A stretch of DNA of 64,000 bases from FW021-bin31 sp964478125 (GCA_964478125.1 CAYZGR010000012.1:1-64000), one strand, 5' to 3'. Positions 36,449 to 45,844 are shown, counted from the stretch's first letter. The notes: generated from the sequence alone by a model not told the origin. A program made the numbers and translations.

Positions 36449-37168
36449 ATGAAGCGTGCATTAATAATTGATGATGAAAGACTTGCAAGGGCTGAATTAA
36501 GGAAAATGTTAAAACAATTTCCGGATATTGAGGTAGTAGGAGAAGCTGTTAATGCGGAAGATGGAAAGGAGAAAATTGCCAGCCTGAATCCGGATCTTCT
36601 TTTTTTAGACATTCAGATGCCCGATAAAACCGGGTTTGAGTTGCTTTCTGATCTGGAGGTTACTCCCCAGGTTATTTTTACCACTGCTTATGATGAATAT
36701 GCCATTAAGGCTTTTGAATTTAACGCGCTGGATTACCTGTTAAAGCCCATCGAACCGGCCCGCCTGGAGGATGCCCTTCAGAAGCTGGAGGAGGAAACAA
36801 AAGAGCCGGAAATGCCTCAAAATAACTTTAAGCTTAATGAGGAAGACCAGGTTTTTGTAAAAGACGGCGACCATTGCTATTTTATAAAAGTGGGAAATAT
36901 CCGTTTGTTTGAAAGTGTGGGCAACTATGTCCGGGTCTATTTTGACGACAAAAAGCCGCTTACTCTCAAATCGCTGAATGCTTTGGAGGAGCGCCTGGAC
37001 GAACGCATGTTCTTTCGTGCCAATCGAAAATATATCGTGAACCTGCGTACAGTGGAAAAGATAGAACCGTATTTTAACGGGGGACTCTTATTAGACATCA
37101 GAGGAGGAGAGCAGGTAGAAGTATCCCGCAGGCAAGCTGTTCGTTTCAAGGAAAGAATGAGCCTGTAA
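36449..37168 (+). CDS. LytTR-family response regulator
   Basis: 239 residues from ATG 36449. An earlier in-frame TTG (36386) falls inside the kinase gene and is not credible. Receiver domain with acidic pocket D8/D9 and phospho-acceptor D54 (FLDIQMPD), then a LytTR DNA-binding domain (about 140-239; FESVGNYVRVYF, RANRKYIVNL). Forms the two-component pair with the LytS-type kinase. Targets are not evident. Confidence 0.93.
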   Translation: MKRALIIDDERLARAELRKMLKQFPDIEVVGEAVNAEDGKEKIASLNPDLLFLDIQMPDKTGFELLSDLEVTPQVIFTTAYDEYAIKAFEFNALDYLLKPIEPARLEDALQKLEEETKEPEMPQNNFKLNEEDQVFVKDGDHCYFIKVGNIRLFESVGNYVRVYFDDKKPLTLKSLNALEERLDERMFFRANRKYIVNLRTVEKIEPYFNGGLLLDIRGGEQVEVSRRQAVRFKERMSL

Positions 37169-37185
37169 GGGCAAGATACTGTTTT

Positions 37186-37851
37186 TCAGGCTTCTTCGTT
37201 ATTGGTGATCAGGGGCGCTTGTGCCGCGGGAGCATCTTTGGCTTTTGCCTGATGTTGAAAAAAGCGTTTTTGGAACAGCAAGATGACGATCACACCTACT
37301 GAAATGGCCGCATCCGAAATATTAAAAACCGGTTGAAAAAAAACGAAATAATCACCCCCCTTGAATGGGATCCAACCCGGCAGGAATCCTTGGTAAACAG
37401 GGAAATAGAGCATATCTACTACCTTGCCATGTAAAAACCCGGCATATCCCCCGCCGGCGGGTAAAAACTGTGCTACCTGATAGGGCGTACTTTCAGAAAA
37501 AAGGAGTCCGTAAAACAAGCTGTCAATAAGATTGCCTATAGCGCCTGCCAATATGAGTGATCCACAAATAATCAATCCTTTGTGATATTTGGCACGAATG
37601 AGCTTTTTGAGCAGGTAAAACCCGAAAATAACAGCCGCCAGCCGAAACAATGTGAGAAAGACCTTACCGGCGGATCCGCCGAAGGACAAGCCATACGCCA
37701 TGCCTTCATTTTCGATGAAATGGAGCCGAAACCAATGCCCGATGACATGAACTTCCTCTCCCATTACAAAGTGGGTCTTGATCCATATTTTCAATACCTG
37801 ATCGCAGATCAGGATACCAATTATGAGAATGATTGAAGATCTGAATTTCAA
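37186..37851 (-). CDS. lspA: Lipoprotein signal peptidase (signal peptidase II)
   Basis: 221 residues, four TM helices. The two catalytic aspartates are in GNLIDSLFYG and FNISDAA. It cleaves signal peptides of prolipoproteins before the lipidated Cys. The long loop between the catalytic segments (GGGYAGFLHGKVVDMLYFP region) is a Bacteroidota feature. It is convergent with the response regulator gene. Confidence 0.94.
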   Translation of the reverse strand: MKFRSSIILIIGILICDQVLKIWIKTHFVMGEEVHVIGHWFRLHFIENEGMAYGLSFGGSAGKVFLTLFRLAAVIFGFYLLKKLIRAKYHKGLIICGSLILAGAIGNLIDSLFYGLLFSESTPYQVAQFLPAGGGYAGFLHGKVVDMLYFPVYQGFLPGWIPFKGGDYFVFFQPVFNISDAAISVGVIVILLFQKRFFQHQAKAKDAPAAQAPLITNNEEA

Positions 37852-37920
37852 ATGATAGAATTTTAGGGCAAAGGTAAGCTAAATCCCAAATGATTTTTCC
37901 TATTCCTTTGATGCAATCCT

Positions 37921-37928
37921 TATATTTG
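37921..37928 (+). promoter_or_regulatory. ftsK -7 element (TATATTTG)
   Basis: TATATTTG, 12 bp before the ftsK ATG, giving a very short leader. The upstream region is T-rich but lacks a clean TTTG at N19. Confidence 0.55.
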
Positions 37929-37940
37929 CATCATTGAATT

Positions 37941-40415
37941 ATGGCTGGTAATAAAATCAAAAATAAAAAGTCGTCTAAAGTTAGCAAAAAAAAGACACCG
38001 CTGAAAAGGGATAAAAAAACGGAGGTGAAGATGACCGAACTCGTGAGGGACGAACGTACTCATAAAGTTTTGGGCATGTTTAGTCTCTTGCTTGCGGCTT
38101 TTCTTTTTATCGCCTTTGCTTCTTACTTGTTTACCTGGAAATCGGATCAGGGCCTCGTTTCCCGGTATTCTTCACAGATCTTGTTCATGAGAGATGTGCA
38201 CATGGATAATATGCTGGGGCGGTTGGGGGCTTTCGTTTCTCACATGCTTTTTTATAAAGGCATGGGAGTGGCTTCCTTTTTATTATGTTATCTGCTGGCT
38301 ATCCTGGGACTGAACTTTCTGCTCAGAAAGCGCCGTTTTCGGGTAGGAAGGAATCTGAGGTACGTTATTTTTGGACTGATCTATATTAGTACCGCCTTAT
38401 CACTTATATGTTTTTTGCTTGCTCCCACTGCGCAATTTCCCTGGGGAGGAGCAATAGGAGATTATATCGCACAGTGGCTGATGGGCTTTATCGGTTCTAT
38501 TGGTGCCGTATTGCTATGGCTTGCCATTGGGGTGGCATGTGGAATCTGGAGGTATAATCTTGATCTGGTTCCTAAAAAACGCCCTGTATTTTTTAAACAT
38601 ACTTCTGAAACGTTTACCCCCTTTTCGGCCGGGCAACCTGAAGAGGATAAAGATCAGAAAGTGGTGCCGCAGGCACTAGGCAGGGCGGATGAAGAACCGG
38701 CTGCAACCCGGTCGGAACAAAAAATGAATAAGGGGGAGCCGGACCCCGTAGACCCGGAGAAGGCCCCCTCCATAGAATTATCTGTACCGGAAACCACTGC
38801 AAAAAAGGCCAAACCGACCTCGGTGGATGAGTTGAAACTGGAAATTAATCCTTCACATCAGGAGGAGGAGTCTCCTTCCGCCAAAGCATCCCGGCTTGTG
38901 AAAAAGAGCGGTTTGTATGAACCCACGCTCGACTTACAGAATTATCACTTTCCTCCCGAGCATTTTCTTGAGAACCACGGGGGCGAAAAGATTGTCCATG
39001 ATCCCGAAGAGCTTGAAGCCAATAAACGGCAGATTGTTGAGACCCTCAGCAACTATTCCATTTCCATCCAGAAGATCACGGCAACCGTCGGTCCTACGGT
39101 TACCTTGTATGAGATCGTGCCCGCCAAAGGGATCCGCATCTCAAAGATCCGTAATTTGGAGGATGACATCGCTTTAAGCCTGGCGGCGCTGGGTATTCGT
39201 ATCATAGCGCCTATCCCGGGAAAAGGGACCATCGGCATCGAAGTTCCAAATGTGAAGCGCTCTATTGTTTCCATGAAGACGTTGATCCGCTCCGACAAGT
39301 TCCAGAATGCGCCCATGAACCTGCCTATTGCCATAGGTAAAAAGATTGATAACGAGAACTTTATCGTAGACCTGACTACGATGCCTCATTTGTTGATGGC
39401 CGGAGCGACCGGACAAGGTAAGTCTGTGGGAATCAATGCGATATTGGTGTCCCTGTTGTATAAAAAGCATCCTTCCCAGCTCAAATTGGTACTCGTTGAT
39501 CCCAAGAAAGTGGAATTGTCTATTTACAAGGTGATAGAGAAGCATTTTCTTGCCAAATTGCCCGGGGAGGAGGAGGCAATTATCACCGATACGAAGAAGG
39601 TGGTCAATACCCTCAACGCTTTATGTATTGAAATGGATAACCGCTATGACCTGCTTAAAGATGCCGGTGCAAGAAATATTAAGGAATACAATAATAAATT
39701 TATTCACAGGCGGCTGAATCCGGATAATGGGCATAAATACCTGCCCTTTATTGTTCTGGTGGTAGATGAGTTTGCAGATCTGATTATGACAGCCGGTAAG
39801 GAGATCGAGATGCCTATTGCGCGGCTTGCCCAGCTTGCGCGGGCCGTGGGTATTCACCTGATCATTGCTACACAACGTCCCTCCGTCAACATTCTCACTG
39901 GTACGATCAAGGCTAATTTTCCTGCGCGGATTGCATTTAAAGTAAGCTCAAAAGTGGATTCCCGGACTATTCTGGATGCCGGCGGGGCCGAACAGCTGAT
40001 CGGGAAAGGGGATATGCTGATATCGTACAATGGCGATATTACCCGGTTGCAGTGTGCTTTTGTAGACACCCCCGAGGTAGAAGAAATTGTTAATTTTATT
40101 TCCGAACAACAGGGGTATCCGGAAGCTTTCCAACTGCCCGAGTATGAAGATGAAAAAGACCTCTCCGGGAAAGACGCCGGCGGGGGAGAAAGAGATGCGC
40201 TTTTTGAGGAGGCGGCCCAGGTCATCGTGCAGACCCAGCAGGGATCTACTTCCTTATTGCAAAGACGTATGAAGTTAGGCTATAACAGAGCGGGACGACT
40301 GATGGACCAGTTAGAAATGGCCGGAATAGTGGGACCAAATGCCGGTAGCAAAGCCCGCGAAGTATTGGTAAAAACGGAAATGGAATTACAGGAGATCCTG
40401 AACCATAGCCCGTAA
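37941..40415 (+). CDS. ftsK: FtsK/SpoIIIE DNA translocase
   Basis: 824 residues. A basic N-terminus (K-rich 1-30), four to five TM helices (about 47-200), an acidic/proline-rich linker (about 225-325), the RecA-like motor with Walker A GATGQGKS near 488-495 and Walker B VVDEFADL, and the C-terminal gamma winged helix (QRRMKLGYNRAGRLMDQLE). It moves chromosome ends through the closing septum and activates XerCD. Followed 38 bp later by lolA. Confidence 0.96.
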   Translation: MAGNKIKNKKSSKVSKKKTPLKRDKKTEVKMTELVRDERTHKVLGMFSLLLAAFLFIAFASYLFTWKSDQGLVSRYSSQILFMRDVHMDNMLGRLGAFVSHMLFYKGMGVASFLLCYLLAILGLNFLLRKRRFRVGRNLRYVIFGLIYISTALSLICFLLAPTAQFPWGGAIGDYIAQWLMGFIGSIGAVLLWLAIGVACGIWRYNLDLVPKKRPVFFKHTSETFTPFSAGQPEEDKDQKVVPQALGRADEEPAATRSEQKMNKGEPDPVDPEKAPSIELSVPETTAKKAKPTSVDELKLEINPSHQEEESPSAKASRLVKKSGLYEPTLDLQNYHFPPEHFLENHGGEKIVHDPEELEANKRQIVETLSNYSISIQKITATVGPTVTLYEIVPAKGIRISKIRNLEDDIALSLAALGIRIIAPIPGKGTIGIEVPNVKRSIVSMKTLIRSDKFQNAPMNLPIAIGKKIDNENFIVDLTTMPHLLMAGATGQGKSVGINAILVSLLYKKHPSQLKLVLVDPKKVELSIYKVIEKHFLAKLPGEEEAIITDTKKVVNTLNALCIEMDNRYDLLKDAGARNIKEYNNKFIHRRLNPDNGHKYLPFIVLVVDEFADLIMTAGKEIEMPIARLAQLARAVGIHLIIATQRPSVNILTGTIKANFPARIAFKVSSKVDSRTILDAGGAEQLIGKGDMLISYNGDITRLQCAFVDTPEVEEIVNFISEQQGYPEAFQLPEYEDEKDLSGKDAGGGERDALFEEAAQVIVQTQQGSTSLLQRRMKLGYNRAGRLMDQLEMAGIVGPNAGSKAREVLVKTEMELQEILNHSP

Positions 40416-40453
40416 CCATCTGGCAGGAAATTTGTCTTGGATATAAAAAAACA

Positions 40454-41140
40454 ATGGGATATCTGATGATAAAGAAGATTGTTTTATGGAATTTCCTTAT
40501 AATTTTTCTGGTACGTGCAGGTCTTGCACAGAAAGTCACTCCTTATGGAAAGAGTGACCCGGAGGCTAAAACTATTTTGGATAAGGCCAGCAAAAAATTT
40601 GCCGCTTTAAACAGTGCGAAAGCGACCTTTACCCTGAAGACAACGACGGTGGATCAAAAGTCTGCCGGCAGCCAGGAAGGAACGCTCTGGCTGGAAAAGG
40701 GAAGATTTAAATTCCGGCTTGGAGAACAAACGGTCTATTGCGATGGAAAAACGCTTTGGACCTATAATAAAGAAAATAATGAAGTTCAGATAACGGATTA
40801 CCGGCCCCAGAAGGGAGATGTGACGCCCTCCGCTCTATTTTCAGATTTTTATGATAAGAATTTTCTGTACAGGTTGAGCGGATCCTCCACGGTGAAAGGC
40901 AAAAGTGCTGATGTAATAGAAATGACCCCGCTGGATAAATCCAAACCGTATTTTAAGATCCTGATGTTGATTGATAAAAAGGAATACCGGCTTTTGAGCA
41001 TGGAAATTTTTGCCAAGGGAGGATACAGGTATACGTATGTGATTGACAACTTTACCCCTAATGCGGCTGTGAGTGATACGGATTTTGTATTTAACAAGGC
41101 TGATCATCCGGGAGTTGAGGTTGTAGATTTGAGGATGTAA
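40454..41140 (+). CDS. lolA: LolA-like outer-membrane lipoprotein carrier
   Basis: 228 residues. Signal peptide (ends GLAQ, about residue 25) and a single LolA beta-half-barrel: SKKFAALNSAKATFTLK, GTLWLEKGRFKFRLGEQTVYCDGKTLWTYNK. LolA carries lipoproteins across the periplasm to the outer membrane. It follows ftsK, an order I recall from other Bacteroidota. Confidence 0.85.
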   Translation: MGYLMIKKIVLWNFLIIFLVRAGLAQKVTPYGKSDPEAKTILDKASKKFAALNSAKATFTLKTTTVDQKSAGSQEGTLWLEKGRFKFRLGEQTVYCDGKTLWTYNKENNEVQITDYRPQKGDVTPSALFSDFYDKNFLYRLSGSSTVKGKSADVIEMTPLDKSKPYFKILMLIDKKEYRLLSMEIFAKGGYRYTYVIDNFTPNAAVSDTDFVFNKADHPGVEVVDLRM

Positions 41141-41194
41141 GTTTAAAAAATTTACGATCTTGCAGTCGCTTTATGATGTCCGTATGAGAAAAAT

Positions 41195-41249
41195 TGAAAT
41201 TGCTAACTGAAAATTGCCAACTGCCAACTGATAACCGATAACCGACAAG
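41195..41249 (+). repeat. Degenerate 7-bp tandem repeat abutting the argF' start
   Basis: Reading in 7-bp steps from 41202: GCTAACT, GAAAATT, GCCAACT, GCCAACT, GATAACC, GATAACC, GACAAGA, then ATG at 41250. Two heptamers are each perfectly doubled. The array occupies the whole leader, including the position of a ribosome-binding site. Confidence 0.75.
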
Positions 41250-42218
41250 ATGAATCACTTTCTTTCCGTAGAAAATGTAGATGACCTCCCTGCACTTATT
41301 GACAATGCCTTGTCTTATAAACGGGATCCATTAAAAGATAAAGAACTGGGTCAACATCGCACGATAGGTTTGTTATTCTTCAATCCGAGCATGCGAACCC
41401 GGATCAGTACGCAGATCGCGGCCAGAAATCTGGGCATGGATGTAGTTATCTTTAATATCGATAAAGAAGGGTGGAAGTTGGAGTTTGAAGAAGGGGTAGT
41501 TATGGACGGTTCAGGATCCGAGCATGTGAAAGAGGCGGCTGCGGTGATGGGCCGATATTTTGATTTACTGGCTATTCGCACTTTCCCCGGATTGAAAGAG
41601 CGGGAGGCAGATTATGAAGAAAAATATATTTCCCAATTTGTAAAGTATGCAGGTATTCCGGTCATCAGCCTGGAAAGCGCCACGTTGCATCCTTTACAGA
41701 GTCTTGCGGACCTGGTTACCATTACCGAGCAGGCGCATCTGACAACCTATCCGGAGAAAAGGCCGAAAGTAGTATTGTCATGGGCCCCCCACACGAAAGC
41801 GCTGCCACAATCGGTAGCCAATTCTTTTTCTCAGTGGATGACGACATGGGATAAAGCAGATTTTGTAATTACCCATCCGCGGGGGTATGATCTGGATGAG
41901 AAATTTACAAAAGACGCAGCTATAGAATATAACCAGGAGCAGGCGTTGAAAGATGCGGATTTTGTTTATGTAAAAAATTGGTCTTCTTATCGGCATTATG
42001 GAGAAGTGCTCACCCGCGATTCTTCCTGGATGCTGACATTGGATAAATTAAAAAATACACGAAATGCCAGGGTGATGCATTGCCTGCCGGTTCGGCGCAA
42101 CCTGGTGATCTCGGATGAAGTTTTGGACGGCTCGCAATCCATAGTAGTTGAAGAAGCGGGGAACCGGGTATGGGCGGCACAGGCCGTTTTGGCGGAACTT
42201 TTAAAAAACAAATTGTAA
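41250..42218 (+). CDS. argF': N-succinyl/N-acetylornithine carbamoyltransferase
   Basis: 322 residues. Carbamoyl-phosphate motif SMRTR at 47-51, HPLQSLADL, and the C-terminal HCLPVRRN. It aligns over its length with the Bacteroides SOTCase as I remember it; the specificity position (Pro90 in B. fragilis SOTCase, Glu92 in Xanthomonas AOTCase) is Ser90 here (DGSGSEHVKEA). It carbamoylates acylated ornithine in arginine synthesis. First gene of the argF'-argB-argE-argH run. Confidence 0.93.
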   Translation: MNHFLSVENVDDLPALIDNALSYKRDPLKDKELGQHRTIGLLFFNPSMRTRISTQIAARNLGMDVVIFNIDKEGWKLEFEEGVVMDGSGSEHVKEAAAVMGRYFDLLAIRTFPGLKEREADYEEKYISQFVKYAGIPVISLESATLHPLQSLADLVTITEQAHLTTYPEKRPKVVLSWAPHTKALPQSVANSFSQWMTTWDKADFVITHPRGYDLDEKFTKDAAIEYNQEQALKDADFVYVKNWSSYRHYGEVLTRDSSWMLTLDKLKNTRNARVMHCLPVRRNLVISDEVLDGSQSIVVEEAGNRVWAAQAVLAELLKNKL

Positions 42219-42280
42219 TGATACCGATCTTCTTTGTACTTTGCAGCCAGTTTTAGGAGTAAGATCTGATCGAGAAGAAA

Positions 42281-43090
42281 ATGGAGCGTTCTACAGGAGA
42301 AGAAAAAGAGGGCCTTTTAATAGTAAAGATAGGAGGGAATATCATAAACGATAAAACCTCCCTGCAGTTGTTCTTAAAAGATTTTGCAAGCCTTTCAGAA
42401 AAGAAAATCCTGGTTCATGGCGGCGGCAAACGTGCTACGGAAGTAGGAGAGAAGCTGGGAATTGTTTCCCGTTATGTGGATGGAAGGAGGATCACGGATC
42501 AGGCGACCATAGCATTGGTTACCATGGTGTATGGAGGATTGCTCAATAAAAATATCGTAGCGCAGTTGCAGGCGCTGAATTGTAATGCAATAGGACTGAC
42601 GGGGGCCGATGCCAATTGCATACCCGCTGTCAAAAGGCCGGTTAAAGAGATTGATTATGGATTTGTAGGGGATGTAAAAACAGGTTTGAAGAGCCCCTTT
42701 TTGAGCGTGTTTTTGGAAAAAGGCCTGGTGCCGGTCTTGGCTCCCTTGACCCATGATCGGGAAGGGCAATTGTTAAATACAAACGCGGATACCATTGCTT
42801 CAGTACTGGCAATCAGTTTGTCCGAAAACTTTAGGGTGAGATTGATGTATTGTTTTGAGAAAAAAGGCATTTTGAGGGATAGGGAAGATGAGAACTCGGT
42901 AGTGCCGTTGATAAATAAAAAAAGTTATCATAAAATGTTAGCCGAAAATGTGCTGGCAGACGGTATCCTCCCCAAGTTACACAATGCTTTTGATGCGATA
43001 GACCGGGGAGTGGAAAGCGTATGGATCGGACATGCCGCAGAGCTGGTAAGAAATACGGGAACGGCGGTTTCCGGTACCTTAATAAAATAA
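42281..43090 (+). CDS. argB: Acetylglutamate kinase (N-acylglutamate kinase)
   Basis: 269 residues. Amino-acid-kinase fold: VKIGGNI near the start, HGGGKRATEVGEKLGI, then NADTIASVLA. It phosphorylates N-acyl-glutamate, the second step of arginine synthesis; the acyl group may be succinyl if the pathway follows the carbamoyltransferase. It lies 62 bp after argF', preceded by a TACTTTG-like element at about 42237. Confidence 0.93.
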   Translation: MERSTGEEKEGLLIVKIGGNIINDKTSLQLFLKDFASLSEKKILVHGGGKRATEVGEKLGIVSRYVDGRRITDQATIALVTMVYGGLLNKNIVAQLQALNCNAIGLTGADANCIPAVKRPVKEIDYGFVGDVKTGLKSPFLSVFLEKGLVPVLAPLTHDREGQLLNTNADTIASVLAISLSENFRVRLMYCFEKKGILRDREDENSVVPLINKKSYHKMLAENVLADGILPKLHNAFDAIDRGVESVWIGHAAELVRNTGTAVSGTLIK

Positions 43091-43133
43091 AAATGAGTTG
43101 GATTAAAGTAAATAGGTTTTATCTTCTTCCACC

Positions 43134-43174
43134 ACCCCTTTGGGGGTAGTATACTATTTACGTGGCTTTGCCAC
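43134..43174 (+). promoter_or_regulatory. Two consecutive hairpins in the argB-argE gap
   Basis: ACCCC/GGGGT (43134-43138, 43143-43147) is followed by GTGGC-TTT-GCCAC (43162-43174) and then TGTTTT. The second resembles a weak intrinsic terminator, so the arg run may be split or attenuated here. Confidence 0.45.
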
Positions 43175-43215
43175 TGTTTTACAAGGAGAGGAAAATCAAA
43201 TTTACTTAATTGAAA

Positions 43216-43235
43216 TACCTGTACACAGGCAGGTA
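43216..43235. promoter_or_regulatory. Inverted repeat upstream of argE
   Basis: TACCTG (43216-43221) is inverted as CAGGTA (43230-43235), and within it CCTGT-AC-ACAGG forms a tighter palindrome. It is 14 bp before the argE ATG, where a repressor operator or leader hairpin could act. Confidence 0.4.
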
Positions 43236-43248
43236 AAACAACTCAGAA

Positions 43249-44313
43249 ATGAATACAGAATTATTATATCAGGATGCCGTGGCATTGCTTAAACAATTAA
43301 TAGCCACCCCGTCTTTTAGTGGAGCGGAAGATCAGACCGCTTCTCTTATTTGTCGTTTTTTAGGAACCCACCAAATGGAACACAGCCGTTCCGGAAATAA
43401 TGTGTGGGCTTTAAATAAGTATTTTGACAGCGCTAAGCCCACTATACTGCTCAATTCGCATCATGATACCGTAAAGCCCAACAAAGCTTACACCCGCGAT
43501 CCTTTTACGCCCTCTGTAGAGGATGGAAGGCTGTTTGGTCTTGGAAGTAACGATGCGGGGGGATGTGTCGTTTCCTTATTGTCGGCCTTCAGATACTTTT
43601 ATGATAAGAAAGATTTAAAATATAATATGGCTATTGCCCTTACTGCTGAAGAGGAAAACTCGGGTAATGGCGGAATCGAAAGTATTTTAGATCAACTTCC
43701 TGCGAACATTGCTTTTGCCATAGTGGGAGAGCCTACTTTAACGGACAGTGCGATTGCCGAAAAAGGACTGATGGTACTGGATTGCATAGCTCGCGGCGTC
43801 GCCGGACATGCGGCGCGGGAGGAGGGTGATAATGCTATTTACCGTGCGGTGGATGATGTGCTCTGGTTTAGAAATTTTCGCTTTCCTAAGGTGTCTGAAA
43901 CACTGGGTCCGGTTAAGATGACCGTTTCCGTTATCCGTGCGGGAGAACTACATAATATGGTTCCCTCGGAATGTCGTTTTACGGTAGATGTACGCGTGAC
44001 TGATGCCTATACCCACGAAGAAGTACTCGAGATCATAAGACAAAATGTGAAATGTGAAATCTATCCGCGTTCCACCCGTCTGAGATCTTCATCCATTGAT
44101 AAGGATCATCCTATAATAAAAGCAGCGCTGAAGCTGGGGAAGAAAATTTACGGCTCTCCCACTACTTCTGATCAGGCGTTGATCCCTACCGCATCGGTAA
44201 AAGTAGGTCCGGGTGATTCTGCACGCTCCCATAGCGCCGACGAATTCATCTGGCTTCGTGAGATAAAGGAAGGCATCAAGACTTATATAGGGATGCTGGA
44301 AGCCGTGGTTTGA
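43249..44313 (+). CDS. argE: M20 peptidase, probable N-acylcitrulline/acetylornithine deacylase
   Basis: 354 residues. Metal ligands: SHHDTVKP (His, Asp), NDAGG (bridging Asp), TAEEENSG (Glu base and ligand), GEPT, and a C-terminal His in RSHSADEF. In the succinyl/acetyl-citrulline route this enzyme removes the acyl group to release citrulline, so the substrate is probably acylcitrulline; inferred from the argF' neighbour. Confidence 0.88.
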   Translation: MNTELLYQDAVALLKQLIATPSFSGAEDQTASLICRFLGTHQMEHSRSGNNVWALNKYFDSAKPTILLNSHHDTVKPNKAYTRDPFTPSVEDGRLFGLGSNDAGGCVVSLLSAFRYFYDKKDLKYNMAIALTAEEENSGNGGIESILDQLPANIAFAIVGEPTLTDSAIAEKGLMVLDCIARGVAGHAAREEGDNAIYRAVDDVLWFRNFRFPKVSETLGPVKMTVSVIRAGELHNMVPSECRFTVDVRVTDAYTHEEVLEIIRQNVKCEIYPRSTRLRSSSIDKDHPIIKAALKLGKKIYGSPTTSDQALIPTASVKVGPGDSARSHSADEFIWLREIKEGIKTYIGMLEAVV

Positions 44314-44467
44314 AGAAGCGACGGAAAGGCTTCAGCGGGTAAAAATTTTGATGGGAACGATGGAGGTTAAAAAGGAAATTATGACAGATAATACATTTTT
44401 AAATGCACTCCTGTCTTTTCTTTTTCTTTCGGTTTTGCAGTAATATTGCGTTCCCCGGATAATGCTG

Positions 44468-44504
44468 ACCCTATAACCATTTAACAATACAACCCTATAA
44501 CCAT
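44468..44504 (+). repeat. 13-bp direct repeat in the argH leader
   Basis: ACCCTATAACCAT occurs at 44468-44480 and 44492-44504 (24-bp period), ending 8 bp before the argH ATG. The rest of the 200-bp gap from argE holds nothing else I can name. Confidence 0.7.
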
Positions 44505-44512
44505 ATAATAAG

Positions 44513-45844
44513 ATGAAACTCTGGCAAAAAGATAAAGTAGCATTGGAAGAAGTAGATCAATTTACAGTGGGTAAAGACAGGGAAATGGACCTGTATCTGG
44601 CGCCCTTTGATGTTTTGGGCTCATTAGCCCATGTCCGGATGTTGGAATCTGTCGGCCTGCTTTCAAAGGCAGAATTGAAAAAATTGTCCGCAGGATTGAA
44701 GGATATTTTCCGGGAGATCCGGGAAGGGAAGTTTAAGCTGGATGATGATGTGGAAGATATTCATTCCCAGGTCGAGCAGTTATTGACGAAAAGACTGGGA
44801 GATGCCGGGAAAAAAATTCACAGTGGCCGTTCCCGTAATGACCAGGTAATGGTGGATGTAAAATTATTTTTGCGGAATGAGCTGGAAGAACTGGTATACG
44901 AAGTCAAAAAGTTCTTTGATCAGCTGATCGGGTTGAGCGAGCAATATAAAGATCATCTTTATCCGGGTTATACTCATTTACAGGTTGCCATGCCTTCTTC
45001 ATTCGGCTTATGGTTCGGGGCTTATGCCGAAGGTCTTTCCGATGATATGATCCTTCTGCATGCGGCCTACAGGGTAGTGAATAAGAATCCGTTGGGCTCT
45101 GCCGCTGGTTATGGCTCTTCTTTCCCGCTGAACAGAAGATTGACTACTAAATTATTAGGATTTGAAGACCTGAATTATAATGTGGTTTATGCCCAGATGG
45201 GAAGAGGAAAGACAGAACGGGTCGTGGCGCAGGCCCTGGCGAATATTGCAGCTACCTTATCCCAAATGGCCATGGACACCTGCTTATATGTGAATCAGAA
45301 CTTTGGTTTTATTCACTTCCCGGACGAACTGACTACCGGTTCTTCCATTATGCCTCACAAGAAAAATCCCGATGTGTTTGAGCTGATCCGTTCTTATTGT
45401 AACCGCATCAAAGCCTTGCCCAATGAATTGACGCTGATGACTTCTAATCTGCCTTCCGGATACCAGCGCGACCTGCAATTGCTGAAAGAGCATCTTTTCC
45501 CGGCTTTTAAAACGCTCAAAGATTGTTTGAAAATGGCTTCACTGATGTTCTCCCACATTGAGATCAACAAAGAGATCCTTAAAGATGAAAAATATAAATA
45601 TCTTTTTAGCGTAGAGGAAGTGAACCGGCTGGTACTCGGAGGGATCCCGTTCCGTGACGCCTATAAACAGGTGGGACGATCGATTGAAAACGGGACCTTC
45701 CGTTATTCCACAGAAGTGAATCATACCCATGAAGGCAGTATCGGGAACCTTTGCAATAAGGATATAAAAAGGATGATGGAAAATTCTATGAAACAGTTTG
45801 ATTTTGGAAGCGTCCATCAGGCGTTGGAAGCGCTTACGAAATAA
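44513..45844 (+). CDS. argH: Argininosuccinate lyase
   Basis: 443 residues. Signature GSSIMPHKKNPD near residue 277 (catalytic Ser loop), SGRSRNDQV near 104, and GYTHLQVAMPSSFG. It splits argininosuccinate into arginine and fumarate, the last pathway step. argG is not in the window. Confidence 0.96.
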   Translation: MKLWQKDKVALEEVDQFTVGKDREMDLYLAPFDVLGSLAHVRMLESVGLLSKAELKKLSAGLKDIFREIREGKFKLDDDVEDIHSQVEQLLTKRLGDAGKKIHSGRSRNDQVMVDVKLFLRNELEELVYEVKKFFDQLIGLSEQYKDHLYPGYTHLQVAMPSSFGLWFGAYAEGLSDDMILLHAAYRVVNKNPLGSAAGYGSSFPLNRRLTTKLLGFEDLNYNVVYAQMGRGKTERVVAQALANIAATLSQMAMDTCLYVNQNFGFIHFPDELTTGSSIMPHKKNPDVFELIRSYCNRIKALPNELTLMTSNLPSGYQRDLQLLKEHLFPAFKTLKDCLKMASLMFSHIEINKEILKDEKYKYLFSVEEVNRLVLGGIPFRDAYKQVGRSIENGTFRYSTEVNHTHEGSIGNLCNKDIKRMMENSMKQFDFGSVHQALEALTK

